This document shows, piece after piece, positions 52,399 through 61,490 of a stretch of DNA of 64,000 bases. Every line of letters begins with the position of its first letter. Position 1 is the first letter of the stretch. Both the position numbers and the translations under genes were made by a program. The notes under the pieces were generated by a model. It ran no database searches and was not told the DNA's origin. It saw nothing but the letters and a program-made list of their open reading frames with translations. The stretch covers positions 372,001 to 436,000 of the forward strand of contig NZ_JAOBWS010000001.1 of the NCBI RefSeq assembly GCF_025245835.1, read 5' to 3'. Source of the stretch: Rheinheimera sp. 4Y26. GTDB lineage: Bacteria; Pseudomonadota; Gammaproteobacteria; Enterobacterales; Alteromonadaceae.

Positions 52399-54057
52399 AT
52401 GCGCACAAAACTTAGTTTACTTGCCAGTATCATCGCGCTTAGCGCCTGTCAGAGTATTGAAGCTCCGAAGGCGGCCAGTAACACCAGTGCTGAACTTGGC
52501 AAATTACAACAACAGCAGGCCGCGCCAAAAGCTGCGCCGCTGCAGGTGCCGGCCGCAGTCACAGACGACCTGCTGACCCCCATGGCGCCGCCAACAGCCA
52601 ATTTGCTGTTGCCGCGTATCAATGTGTCGGCGCTGAATGTGGCGATGCCCGACTTTTTTGCCTCCCTGGTGGCTGACACTGAACAAAGCATAGTGGTGCA
52701 TCCTGATGTGCAGGGGCAAATCAGCCTGCAACTGAAACAGGTCACTTTGCCGGAAGTGATGCAGGTGGTGCAGCAGATGTACGGTTTTGATATCCGTCAG
52801 CAAGGTAACGTCTGGCAGGTGTATCCGGCCGGCCTTCGTACTGAAACCATAGCGGTCAATTATCTGTTGATGCAGCGCATGGGCATGTCGTCTATTGCGG
52901 TGAACTCAGGCGGGGTGTCGCAGGACAGCCAGAGCAACAGAAATGGCAATAACCGCAATAACCAGAGCGGCCAGAATAACCAGAATGGTTTTAACGACAA
53001 CAACCTCAATAACGGCCAGCAGAATAATCAGCAATTTAACGGCAGTATGATCCAAAGCGGCAGCAAAACCGACTTCTGGAAAGATCTGGAAAAAGCGGTG
53101 GCCGGTATTCTGGGGGGCGGTGAACAACGCACAGTAGTGGTGTCGCCGCAGGCCGGTTTAGTGACAGTGCGCGGCATGCCGGATGAAATTGCCGCAGTCA
53201 GGGCTTTTTTAACCCAGTCAGAGCAACATCTGCAGCGTCAGGTGATTCTGGAAGCCAAAATTATTGAAGTGACCTTAAGTGATGATTATCAACAAGGCAT
53301 CAACTGGCAGAATGCGCTGACCAATATCGATTCCACCAGCTTGCGTATCAGCAATGCCGCCGGTAACTTTGGCAACCCTATTAATACCGCCATTGGCGGC
53401 CTCACCAGCATTTCGTTCCAGAATGCTGACTTTAACGGTGTGATCAGCCTGCTGGAAACCCAGGGGGATGCACAGGTGCTGTCAAGCCCACGCGTGACCG
53501 CAATTAATAACCAAAAAGCGGTGATTAAAGTGGGGCAGGATGAATATTTTGTCACTGAAATTTCCAGCAATACCACCACGGCCGCCAATGGCGTGCAAAA
53601 CACTACACCTACTGTGATTTTGCAGCCGTTTTTCTCCGGCATAGCGCTGGATGTGACACCACAGATTGACCAGAACGGTCAGGTGATTCTGCATGTACAT
53701 CCGTCTGTCACTGAAACAGCGGAGCAAACCAAAACAGTACAGCTCAGTGATGAAAAAATTGTGTTGCCACTGGCGCAAAGTAATATCCGCGAGTCGGACA
53801 CTATTATCAAAGCCAGCAATGGCGAAATTGTGGTGATTGGCGGCCTGATGCAAACGGTGATCAACGACACCGAAAGTGGTGTGCCTGGCCTGATGTCGAT
53901 ACCTGTGGTGGGTTCGTTATTTAAATCGATGAGCAAAACCGAAAAGAAAAAAGAGCTGGTGATTTTACTCAAACCTACAGTAGTGCAAAGCGGCGTCTGG
54001 CAGCAGCAAATTCAGCAGTCGGGCAGTCAGGTGCAGGACTGGGCGGCGCAGCGGTAG
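52399..54057 (+). CDS. mshL: MSHA secretin MshL
   Basis: 552 residues. Lipoprotein signal (LLASIIALSAC, so an outer-membrane lipoprotein), N-terminal short secretin domain (VHPDVQGQISLQLKQVTLPE), then the secretin channel: VILEAKIIEVTLSDDYQQGI, VLSSPRVTAINNQKAVIKVG and VPGLMSIPVVGSLFKS. Between N-domain and channel, about residues 175-225, is an Asn/Gln/Gly-rich low-complexity insert (about 52919-53050). GTG 52390 in frame overlaps the mshK stop; ATG 52399 gives the natural signal peptide. Confidence 0.94.
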   Translation: MRTKLSLLASIIALSACQSIEAPKAASNTSAELGKLQQQQAAPKAAPLQVPAAVTDDLLTPMAPPTANLLLPRINVSALNVAMPDFFASLVADTEQSIVVHPDVQGQISLQLKQVTLPEVMQVVQQMYGFDIRQQGNVWQVYPAGLRTETIAVNYLLMQRMGMSSIAVNSGGVSQDSQSNRNGNNRNNQSGQNNQNGFNDNNLNNGQQNNQQFNGSMIQSGSKTDFWKDLEKAVAGILGGGEQRTVVVSPQAGLVTVRGMPDEIAAVRAFLTQSEQHLQRQVILEAKIIEVTLSDDYQQGINWQNALTNIDSTSLRISNAAGNFGNPINTAIGGLTSISFQNADFNGVISLLETQGDAQVLSSPRVTAINNQKAVIKVGQDEYFVTEISSNTTTAANGVQNTTPTVILQPFFSGIALDVTPQIDQNGQVILHVHPSVTETAEQTKTVQLSDEKIVLPLAQSNIRESDTIIKASNGEIVVIGGLMQTVINDTESGVPGLMSIPVVGSLFKSMSKTEKKKELVILLKPTVVQSGVWQQQIQQSGSQVQDWAAQR

Positions 54058-54063
54058 CAGCCG

Positions 54064-54960
54064 ATGATGTACCTTGCGCACTACGGCATGAGCGCAGCGC
54101 CTTTTGGTCTGACGCCCAACACGGCATTTTATGTGGATTTACCTATCCATCAGCAGGCGATGGCCGTGCTGAGTGTGGCGCTTTCGCAAGGTGAAGGTTT
54201 TATTAAAGTCACGGGCGAAGTAGGCACAGGTAAAACCCTGCTGTGCCGCAAATTATTGCAGGAAGCGCCGGAGCATTTTGCGCTGGCTTATATTCCGGAT
54301 CCGCATTTGTCGCCGCTGGAGCTGCGCTGGGCTTTGGCGCTGGAGCTTGGCTTAAAACATTCCGCCAATATCGACCCGCAGCAGCTGACACAACTGCTGC
54401 AACGCCAGCTGGTGCTCCTGGCGCAACAGCAAAAACAGGTGGTGCTGCTGATTGATGAAGCTCAGGCATTGCCCGATGAAACTTTAGAAGCCTTGCGGCT
54501 ACTGACCAATCTGGAAACCGAACAACGCAAATTGTTGCAGGTGGTGCTGTTTGGCCAACCTGAGCTGAATCAGCGTCTGGCCTTGTATCAGTTCAGGCAG
54601 CTGCGTCAGCGCATCAGCTTTTCTTATGATTTGTCGGTATTAAACCGCAATCAGGTGGCCTGTTATGTCAATGCCCGATTGCAGCTGGCTGGTGCGTCGC
54701 CGCTGTTTAGCCACAGCGCTTTGTGGTTATTGCATTATTACAGCCGGGGTATTCCAAGGTTGATTAATATTCTGGCGCATAAAGCGCTGATGCTGGGCTA
54801 TGGCAAAGCCTTGCAACGTATTGGTTGTTATCAGATTATGCAGGCCGCCCGCGACACCGACGATGTGCGCTCAGGCACTGGTTCAGGTTTTTGGTGGCCG
54901 CTGCTGGCACCAGCAGCGCTGTTGGTGTTGTGGTATTGGTTACCGGGAGGCGGGTGGTGA
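54064..54960 (+). CDS. mshM: MSHA AAA ATPase MshM (ExeA-like)
   Basis: 298 residues. Walker A GEVGTGKT (51-58), Walker B VVLLIDEAQ, sensor region QVVLFGQPEL and RQLRQRISF, so an ExeA/GspA-type AAA ATPase. One C-terminal membrane helix (LLAPAALLVLWYWL). It is likely to help insert or position the secretin. Two adjacent ATGs (54064, 54067). Confidence 0.93.
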   Translation: MMYLAHYGMSAAPFGLTPNTAFYVDLPIHQQAMAVLSVALSQGEGFIKVTGEVGTGKTLLCRKLLQEAPEHFALAYIPDPHLSPLELRWALALELGLKHSANIDPQQLTQLLQRQLVLLAQQQKQVVLLIDEAQALPDETLEALRLLTNLETEQRKLLQVVLFGQPELNQRLALYQFRQLRQRISFSYDLSVLNRNQVACYVNARLQLAGASPLFSHSALWLLHYYSRGIPRLINILAHKALMLGYGKALQRIGCYQIMQAARDTDDVRSGTGSGFWWPLLAPAALLVLWYWLPGGGW

Positions 54961-56237
54961 GTGTTATTAACCAGATGCTGAAGGACCTTGACCAGCAACA
55001 AGGCAAAAAAGGCCCGGCTGTAGTGAGCCAAAGGCCCAGCCTGCCGAGGCCACCAGGGCGCAGCAACCAGTTGTTATGGGCGTTTGGTGTTTTGCTGGTG
55101 ATTGGCGGTGGCTTTAGCCTGCTGGCGCCAGAACGGCTAAGCCACATGCTGGCGCTGTTATCGCCACAACCAGAGGTGGCTGCGCCTTTACATACAAGTC
55201 CAAATACAGGCCCAATTACAAGGCAAGATGCAAAGTCTGACAGCAGCCAGAGCCAGGCGTCCGTCGCTATAGCGGAGCAAGAGCCGGTGGCAACAGCACA
55301 AAGCCAAAATGCAGCGCCGCAGCAAAACCAAAGCATATCCAATCAGTCAGAGCCTGCGGCAACAAACGCGGCCGAAGCTGGAGCAGAAGCCCCGGCAGCG
55401 CCGCAGGCCGGGACCGCTGCAGCCCAAACCGCGACGCCACAAGCTGAATCAGGACCAGCTGAAGTGCGCTCAACCGAAACTGCAGCAGCCGAGCCCGTCA
55501 CGGCCGCAGCCGCACTGCCTGAACCAAAAGCTTTGGCAGTCTGGCCTTCAGAACCAGAGGGCAGCAGTCAGTTATATCCGGCAGCCAAAGCCGAAACCTT
55601 TGCCGCTGAACAAAGCCCAACCCAAGCGGTAGCGCCTTCCTCGATGCAGGTGGAGCAGGTGGTGTTTGATAAAACCATGCAGTTAGCGCAGCTGAAACAA
55701 CAGGCAACCGCGGCCCTTGCCAGCGCCAGTTATGCTGAGCTTGGTACAAAAGCACAGCAATATATTGAGCTGTCGCCCAATGAGGTGTTGGGTTATGAGT
55801 GGCTGGCGGAAAGTTACCGCCAGTTGCAGCAGTGGCAGGCGCTCGGGCAGTTATTGCAGCTTTGTGCCGGCACCGGCTTAAGCTCTGATGGCCTGCAGCT
55901 ACAGCAGGCCCGGCTTTTTAGTCAGCAAAAAAACTGGGGTGGCGCTGAAAGTGCGCTTGCCCAGCTCAGTAGCAAAGCTATCACGCCAGAAGTATTACAA
56001 CTCAAAGCCAATGCACTGCAGCAACAACAAAAACTGCCGGAAGCTTTGCTGGCCTGGCAACAACTTACCAGCATTCAACCCGGTTTTAGCCGCGGCTGGC
56101 TGGGGCAGGCGCTGGTGCTGGAGCAACTTGGCCAGTTAGCGCAGGCCAAACAGGCGTATCAGCAGGCATTAACAGCAGGTGGTTTGTCCGCCGCCACAGT
56201 GCAATTTATTCAGCAACGTTTAGCCACAGCAGAGTGA
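54957..56237 (+). CDS. mshN: MSHA biogenesis protein MshN (TPR)
   Basis: 426 residues from GTG 54957, which has GGGAGG 6 bases upstream and overlaps the mshM stop. The first residues SVINQMLKDLDQQ match known MshN starts. One membrane helix (LLWAFGVLLVIGGGFSLL), an Ala/Gln/Glu-rich linker of about 150 residues, then TPR-like helices to the end. A frame extension to 54825 lies within mshM and is rejected. Confidence 0.9.
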   Translation: MSVINQMLKDLDQQQGKKGPAVVSQRPSLPRPPGRSNQLLWAFGVLLVIGGGFSLLAPERLSHMLALLSPQPEVAAPLHTSPNTGPITRQDAKSDSSQSQASVAIAEQEPVATAQSQNAAPQQNQSISNQSEPAATNAAEAGAEAPAAPQAGTAAAQTATPQAESGPAEVRSTETAAAEPVTAAAALPEPKALAVWPSEPEGSSQLYPAAKAETFAAEQSPTQAVAPSSMQVEQVVFDKTMQLAQLKQQATAALASASYAELGTKAQQYIELSPNEVLGYEWLAESYRQLQQWQALGQLLQLCAGTGLSSDGLQLQQARLFSQQKNWGGAESALAQLSSKAITPEVLQLKANALQQQQKLPEALLAWQQLTSIQPGFSRGWLGQALVLEQLGQLAQAKQAYQQALTAGGLSAATVQFIQQRLATAE

Positions 56238-56241
56238 ACCG

Positions 56242-57978
56242 ATGCAAAGACCCCGTTTAAAAATGCGACTTGGTGATTTGTTGGTGCATGAAGGCATCAT
56301 CACCGAACAACAACTAAGCCGTGCTCTGGCCGAACAAAAAACCACAGGTCGCAAACTTGGCGCCAGTCTGATTGATTTGGCGTTTTTAACTGAAGACCAG
56401 TTATTACAGTTTCTGGCGCAGCAGCTGAATGTGTCCTTTTTAGATATCAGCCAGCGCCGTATCGACCCCAAAGCAGCGCAGTTATTGCCGGAAGTGCATG
56501 CCCGCCGGTTAAGAGCCCTGGTGCTCGAAGACAGAGGTGAGTCGGTATTGCTTGGCATGAGTGACCCGGCCGACTTATCCATTCTGGATCAGATAGCGCC
56601 GCTGCTAGAACCCAAAATGATTGAAATTGCCGTGGTCAGGGAAAGCCAGTTGATTGAGGCTTTTAACAATTTATACCGGCGCACTAAAGAAATTGAAAGC
56701 ATTGCGCATCAGCTGCAGGAAGAATACGAAGACACAGATGCCATTGATTTTTCTGCATTAAGTAGCGACAACGACAAAGACAACACCATAGTGCGGTTGT
56801 TGCAGTCGTTGTTTGAAGATGCGGTGCAGGTGCGGGCGTCCGACATTCATATTGAACCCGATGAGCAGGTGCTGCGCATCCGGCAGCGGGTGGATGGTGT
56901 GCTGCAGGAAAGCATTTTAAAAGAAACCGGCATTGCCTCTGCTTTGGTGCTGCGGTTAAAGCTGATGGCTTCTTTGGATATTTCGGAAAAACGCCTGCCG
57001 CAGGATGGCCGTTTTCAAATTAAAGTCAAAGGCCACACCATTGATGTGCGGATGTCGACCATGCCGGTGCAGTATGGCGAGTCGGTGGTAATGCGTTTGC
57101 TGGACCAGTCGGCCGGTTTATTGTCGCTGGATGAAACCGGTATGCCGGAGCATTTATTAACGAAGCTGCGGCGTATTATCCAGAGCCCACACGGTATGGT
57201 GCTGGTCACAGGGCCAACAGGTTCGGGCAAAACCACCACTTTGTATGGCGTGCTCAGTGAGCTAAACCAGGCCGGCGTAAAAATTATTACCGTGGAAGAT
57301 CCGGTGGAATACCGCCTGCCACGGATTAATCAGGTGCAGATTAACCATAAAATTGGCCTTGATTTTGCCAATGTGCTGCGTACCAGCTTGCGGCAAGACC
57401 CGGATATTCTGATGGTCGGTGAAATGCGCGACCAGGAAACGGCCGAAATGGGTTTACGCGGTGCTTTAACCGGTCACTTAGTGTTGTCTACTTTACACAC
57501 CAATGACGCTGTCACCAGTACCTTGCGCCTGATTGATATGGGCGCGGCGCCTTATCTGGTGGCCAGTGCTTTGCGCGCTATTTTGGCGCAGCGGTTAGTG
57601 CGGCGTATTTGCCCACATTGTAAACAGCCGTATCAGCCTGATGAGCTCGAACACACCTGGTTAAAACATTTTAAAGCACGGGATGGTCTGAAATTCTGGC
57701 AGGGCCGTGGTTGTCAGTCCTGTAATTACAGTGGTTATAAAGGCCGGGTTGGGGTGTTTGAACTTTTGGTGATCAACAAACCGCTGGCCGATGCCCTGAG
57801 GCGCAACGACGCCGAAGATTTTGCCCATATTGCCTATCAGAGCAGTGACTTTAAAACTCTGGGCAATATGGCGCTCGACTACGCCCAGCAAGGTATTACC
57901 ACACTGGAAGAAGTGATTAAAGTGTCGGAATATGTTGAGCTTGATGATTTGGCGCAATCAGAAGGAGCCGTGAATTAA
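56242..57978 (+). CDS. mshE: MSHA pilus extension ATPase MshE with c-di-GMP-binding N-terminus
   Basis: 578 residues. The N-terminal MshEN domain carries two repeats of the c-di-GMP motif: RLGDLLVHEGIITEQQLSRA (about residue 9) and KLGASLIDLAFLTEDQLLQF (about residue 37). The GspE/PilB ATPase follows: GPTGSGKTTTLYG (about 324), VEDPVEYR, RQDPDILMVGEMRDQETAE and a CPHC/CQSC zinc knuckle. Hydrolysis drives pilin polymerisation. Binding of c-di-GMP to MshE activates MSHA extension in Vibrio cholerae. Confidence 0.96.
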   Translation: MQRPRLKMRLGDLLVHEGIITEQQLSRALAEQKTTGRKLGASLIDLAFLTEDQLLQFLAQQLNVSFLDISQRRIDPKAAQLLPEVHARRLRALVLEDRGESVLLGMSDPADLSILDQIAPLLEPKMIEIAVVRESQLIEAFNNLYRRTKEIESIAHQLQEEYEDTDAIDFSALSSDNDKDNTIVRLLQSLFEDAVQVRASDIHIEPDEQVLRIRQRVDGVLQESILKETGIASALVLRLKLMASLDISEKRLPQDGRFQIKVKGHTIDVRMSTMPVQYGESVVMRLLDQSAGLLSLDETGMPEHLLTKLRRIIQSPHGMVLVTGPTGSGKTTTLYGVLSELNQAGVKIITVEDPVEYRLPRINQVQINHKIGLDFANVLRTSLRQDPDILMVGEMRDQETAEMGLRGALTGHLVLSTLHTNDAVTSTLRLIDMGAAPYLVASALRAILAQRLVRRICPHCKQPYQPDELEHTWLKHFKARDGLKFWQGRGCQSCNYSGYKGRVGVFELLVINKPLADALRRNDAEDFAHIAYQSSDFKTLGNMALDYAQQGITTLEEVIKVSEYVELDDLAQSEGAVN

Positions 57979-59201
57979 TGGCCAATTTCCGTTATGCCGC
58001 CCGTGACAGTCAGGGTCAGCTGCAAAATGGCGTGCTGGACGCGCCCAGTGAAATGGCGGCAGCGGATTTACTCAGCAGGCGCGCTCTTATTCCGCTGAAA
58101 ATAGAGCAGCTGCCTGAAGCCGGTAGTTCGGTCTGGCAATTGAAGCTTGGCGGCCCACAGGTAGGGCTGACGGAGCTGATTGTATTTTCGCGCCAGATGT
58201 ATTCACTGATGAAAGCCGGTATTCCTATTATCCGCGCTATCCGTGGTCTGGCTGACAGCACAGCGTCGAAATCGCTGCGAGTGGTGTTATCTGACCTTGC
58301 CGATCAGCTGGAAAAAGGCCGCAATTTGTCGGTGGCGCTGGCCAGTCACCCCAAAGTATTTAACCGGCTTATTGTCAGTATTGTGCATGTGGGGGAAAAC
58401 ACCGGCCGGCTGGACGAAGCGTTTTTGCAGCTGTCGGATTATTTTGAGCAGGAGCAGGAAACGCGCAAACAAATTACTCAGGCCACCCGTTATCCGATTT
58501 TTGTGTTAACCGCTATTGTGATTGCCATGGTGATCCTGAACATTCTGGTGATCCCACAATTTGCCAATATGTTTGCCAAATTTAATGCCGAGTTGCCCTG
58601 GGCCACTCAGGTGCTGCTCGCTACCTCCGGCTTTTTTATTAACTACTGGCCCTGGTTATTGCTAGGCACAGCAGCCGGCGCTTTTGCGTTATTCCGTTAT
58701 TTACAAACCCCTTCCGGCAGTTATCGCTGGAGCAAGCTCAAACTCAGGTTGCCTATTATGGGCGACATTATTAACAGAGCCACCTTGGGTCGTTATGCCC
58801 GCAGTTTTTCGCTGATGCTTAAAGCCGGGGTGCCGCTTACTTCAGCGCTTAGTCTGGTGGCAGATGCTGTGGATAACGACTATATGGGCGAAAAAATCCG
58901 TGAAATGCGGCGCAATATAGAAAGAGGCGAAAGTCTGGTGCGGGTGTCGGGCCAGAGCAATTTATTTACCCCGCTGGTGATGCAAATGCTGGCGGTTGGT
59001 GAAGAAACAGGGCAAGTCGACGATATGCTGCAGGAAGTAGCGCTGTTTTATGAAAGGGAAGTGGCGTTTGATTTAAAAAGCCTGACCGCCAAAATCGAAC
59101 CTATCCTGATAGTGATAGTGGCGGTGATGGTGTTGATCCTGGCGCTGGGTATCTTTACCCCAATGTGGGATATGCTCAGTGCCTATAAAAAGAGTGGTTA
59201 A
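57978..59201 (+). CDS. mshG: MSHA inner-membrane platform protein MshG (PilC/GspF-like)
   Basis: 407 residues with two GspF domains (about 70-195 and 270-395): SRQMYSLMKAGIPIIRAIRGLA and LGRYARSFSLMLKAGVPL, and three membrane helices. It anchors MshE and passes its motion to the pilin. Its ATG overlaps the mshE stop by one base. It ends the assembly half of the locus; mshF, usually next, is not seen. Confidence 0.95.
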   Translation: MANFRYAARDSQGQLQNGVLDAPSEMAAADLLSRRALIPLKIEQLPEAGSSVWQLKLGGPQVGLTELIVFSRQMYSLMKAGIPIIRAIRGLADSTASKSLRVVLSDLADQLEKGRNLSVALASHPKVFNRLIVSIVHVGENTGRLDEAFLQLSDYFEQEQETRKQITQATRYPIFVLTAIVIAMVILNILVIPQFANMFAKFNAELPWATQVLLATSGFFINYWPWLLLGTAAGAFALFRYLQTPSGSYRWSKLKLRLPIMGDIINRATLGRYARSFSLMLKAGVPLTSALSLVADAVDNDYMGEKIREMRRNIERGESLVRVSGQSNLFTPLVMQMLAVGEETGQVDDMLQEVALFYEREVAFDLKSLTAKIEPILIVIVAVMVLILALGIFTPMWDMLSAYKKSG

Positions 59202-59242
59202 AACAGCACTTGGCAATACAGCCAAAAGCTGTCATTAATTAC

Positions 59243-59251
59243 TGATATAAC
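59243..59251 (+). promoter_or_regulatory. Extended -10 promoter candidate before mshB
   Basis: TGATATAAC at 59243-59251 matches the extended -10 pattern (TGnTATAAT with one change), some 40 bases before mshB in the 89-base gap. No good -35 is needed for such promoters. A separate promoter for the structural pilin genes is known for the Vibrio MSHA locus. Confidence 0.45.
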
Positions 59252-59290
59252 ACAAAATAACTTAACTTCTAATTTTCTGGAGCAGACCAT

Positions 59291-59845
59291 ATGAACAGCA
59301 TGTCGGGCCGGCAACAAGGTTTTACCTTAATTGAGCTTGTGATCGTCATTATTATTCTCGGTTTATTAGCAGCCACTGCTTTGCCACGTTTTTTAAATGT
59401 GACTGAGCAGGCGGAAAACGTTTCAGTAGAAGGCACAGCCGGTGGTTTTGCATCCGCTGTTGGTTTAGTTCGCGCTGCCTGGGAAGTGGCAGGTCGCCCT
59501 GTCGGCACAGGTGGTGTGGTTGATGTGAACTACGATGGCGTCAATGTGTCAGTTGCTACCGCCAATGGTTTCCCGGCTGGTGGTGTTACAGCTGCCAACC
59601 TGACAGCAGCTGCTTGTCAGACGGTATTAAATACCATTTTCCAACAATCACCGAGTTCCAGCACCACAGCGGCCACTGCTGCTGAGTTAGCCGCTGTGAG
59701 TTTTTATGTGCGCACTGCTGGTGGTCTTTGTATTTACCACCAGACAGCAGGTTTAACGGCAGCGCCAACAGACAATAATTCCAGCAATGGTTTTACCTAT
59801 AACCCGGTTACCGGGCAAGTGACTTCATTTTTAGAAAAACCATAA
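59291..59845 (+). CDS. mshB: MSHA minor pilin MshB
   Basis: 184 residues. Short leader MNSMSGRQQG then FTLIELVIVIIILGLLAATA, so prepilin peptidase cleaves between Gly and Phe. The mature domain is Ala/Gly/Thr-rich, with two cysteines (AACQT, GLCIY). GGAG lies 8 bases before ATG 59291. Confidence 0.9.
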   Translation: MNSMSGRQQGFTLIELVIVIIILGLLAATALPRFLNVTEQAENVSVEGTAGGFASAVGLVRAAWEVAGRPVGTGGVVDVNYDGVNVSVATANGFPAGGVTAANLTAAACQTVLNTIFQQSPSSSTTAATAAELAAVSFYVRTAGGLCIYHQTAGLTAAPTDNNSSNGFTYNPVTGQVTSFLEKP

Positions 59846-59861
59846 TTGGTCGATAAAGTTG

Positions 59862-59891
59862 TGCTGCAAGGCTGTTCTGCACCTTGCAGCA
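59862..59891 (+). other. Stem-loop between mshB and mshA
   Basis: TGCTGCAAGG and CCTTGCAGCA form a perfect 10-bp stem with a 10-base loop. There is no T-run, so it is probably an RNA-processing or stabilising structure in front of the major pilin message rather than a terminator. Confidence 0.6.
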
Positions 59892-59916
59892 GTTAATCTA
59901 AGTACAGAGAGTCGTT

Positions 59917-60381
59917 ATGAAAAAAAATCAGGGTTTTACCTTAGTTGAGCTGGTGATTGTGATTGTGATTCTGGGCATTTTAGCCATCACAGCTGCACCT
60001 AAGTTTTTAAATTTATCCGGTGATGCCAAAGCCTCGACCTTAAGCGCGTTAAAAGGCTCGCTGGAGTCGGCCAATGCCATGGTTTACAGCAAAGCCATTT
60101 TGCAGAGCAAAGAAAAGGGCGCTACCGGCACTCTGACCAACCCGGCAGTTAATGTGGTTTATGGTTATCCAAAAGCGACTGCGGCTGATTTGGGATTAGT
60201 GATTGAGCTGTCAGCTGACGAATGGACTGTTGATGCCACAAGCCTTGCCGGAAAGGTGGTCATTACGCCAAAGCCGCTGGTTTATAAAGCTACAGCAGCT
60301 GAAGCTTGTCAGCTGATTTATTCAGAATCAACTGCAGCTGGTGTGAAACCTGTGCTTGAACTTCAAACACAAGGCTGTTAA
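59917..60381 (+). CDS. mshA: MSHA major pilin MshA
   Basis: 154 residues. Leader MKKNQG, cleavage before FTLVELVIVIVILGILAITA. Mature alpha-beta pilin with a likely C-terminal disulfide (EACQL and final GC). The polymer forms the thin flexible MSHA pilus used for surface attachment and phage entry in related bacteria. GAGAG precedes the ATG. The 71-base gap to mshB holds a stem-loop. Confidence 0.93.
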   Translation: MKKNQGFTLVELVIVIVILGILAITAAPKFLNLSGDAKASTLSALKGSLESANAMVYSKAILQSKEKGATGTLTNPAVNVVYGYPKATAADLGLVIELSADEWTVDATSLAGKVVITPKPLVYKATAAEACQLIYSESTAAGVKPVLELQTQGC

Positions 60382-60408
60382 TCCAGCCTGCAGGTCAGGA
60401 TGTTGCTG

Positions 60409-60891
60409 ATGAATGCAAAAACAACCGGCTTTACTTTGGTGGAACTGGTGGTGGTTTTGCTGATTGGCGGCATTCTGGCCGTCACCGCTTTACCCAAATT
60501 TTTTAGCGCAGATGCAGAAACAGTACTGGCACAGCGTGATCAGCTGTTAAGTTTAAGCCGGCAAATTCAGCTGCAAAGTATGCAGGATACTGCAAGCCTC
60601 AATAGCACTTGTCCAACACTGGTGATTACTTCTGCAACAGCAGGCCCTGCCAGCACAGATCCTTGTTTACCAGCCGCCGGTTTTTCCTTTGATGCCAATA
60701 ATCCACAACACATTGATTTAAGCCAGGCGAACGTAAGCGTCATCACTGGTGTATTGCCGTTGTTATTAAGATTTGACAGCTGGGGCCGGCCGCAAGGCAG
60801 CTGTGCCGGTGGTTGCCAAATCGACCTGACCAGAGCAGGGCAGCAGGCCAGCATTTGTATTGCCGCCAGCGGATATCAAAGCTCATGCTAA
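60409..60891 (+). CDS. mshC: MSHA minor pilin MshC
   Basis: 160 residues from ATG 60409 (AGGA 8 bases upstream; ATG 60400 is in frame). Leader MNAKTTG then FTLVELVVVLLIGGILAVTA. The soluble domain has cysteines in pairs (TCPTL/DPCL, GSCAGGC, ICIAA/SSC), suggesting disulfides. Confidence 0.88.
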   Translation: MNAKTTGFTLVELVVVLLIGGILAVTALPKFFSADAETVLAQRDQLLSLSRQIQLQSMQDTASLNSTCPTLVITSATAGPASTDPCLPAAGFSFDANNPQHIDLSQANVSVITGVLPLLLRFDSWGRPQGSCAGGCQIDLTRAGQQASICIAASGYQSSC

Positions 60892-60914
60892 ATCCCATGT
60901 TCAGGCTAAAGCCG

Positions 60915-61490
60915 ATGTCAAAGCTGATGCGAACACCAGCGCAAAAAAGGCAACGCGGTTTTACCCTGATTGAGCTGATTATTGGCATGGTGGTGCTGGC
61001 GATTGCCATTTTAATGATTAGCCAGATTATGGGGCCTATGCTGGTGCGCAGCACCGAACCCTGGCATCAGGTACGTGCTGCCGAACTGGGCCATAGCCTT
61101 ATGAACGAAATTATGGCGACGAGTTTTGATGAAAATTCCAGTCGTGGTAATACTTTATTACGCTGCAACGAAGCAGGTGCCAGCGCCTGTATTACCACTT
61201 TACCCAGTTGTCCTGCCTCTGGTTTATCTTTTGCCACTGAAGAGGCCAGCCGTGATCTCTATGACGATGTTGATGATTTTCATTGCCTGAATGTAAATGG
61301 CGCCAGCCTGGTCAATGTGCTGAACCAGAGTCTGGCAGCTCAGTATCAAAATTATCAGGTGGCGGTGCGGGTCAGTTATGCCGGCAGCGAGCTTGGCCTG
61401 GCCAACAACAGAGCAAAAAAAATAACCCTGACAGTAACCACTCCTGGCGGCGAACCTATTGTGTTTGCCGGTTATAAGGGGAACTGGTAA
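60915..61490 (+). CDS. mshD: MSHA minor pilin MshD
   Basis: About 191 residues. FTLIELIIGMVVLAIAILM follows RQRG, the prepilin cleavage site. The start is uncertain: in-frame ATGs at 60885, 60897, 60915 and 60927. 60915 gives a 15-residue leader with AGG 9 bases upstream, and 60927 an 11-residue leader. The mature part has LLRCNEAGASAC and LPSCP cysteines. The gene is close behind mshC. Confidence 0.85.
   Translation: MSKLMRTPAQKRQRGFTLIELIIGMVVLAIAILMISQIMGPMLVRSTEPWHQVRAAELGHSLMNEIMATSFDENSSRGNTLLRCNEAGASACITTLPSCPASGLSFATEEASRDLYDDVDDFHCLNVNGASLVNVLNQSLAAQYQNYQVAVRVSYAGSELGLANNRAKKITLTVTTPGGEPIVFAGYKGNW

Noticed and set aside
54825-54956. N-terminal extension of mshN
   Set aside because: It would overlap the mshM 3' end by over 130 bases; GTG 54957 has an ideal ribosome site and gives the conserved MshN start.
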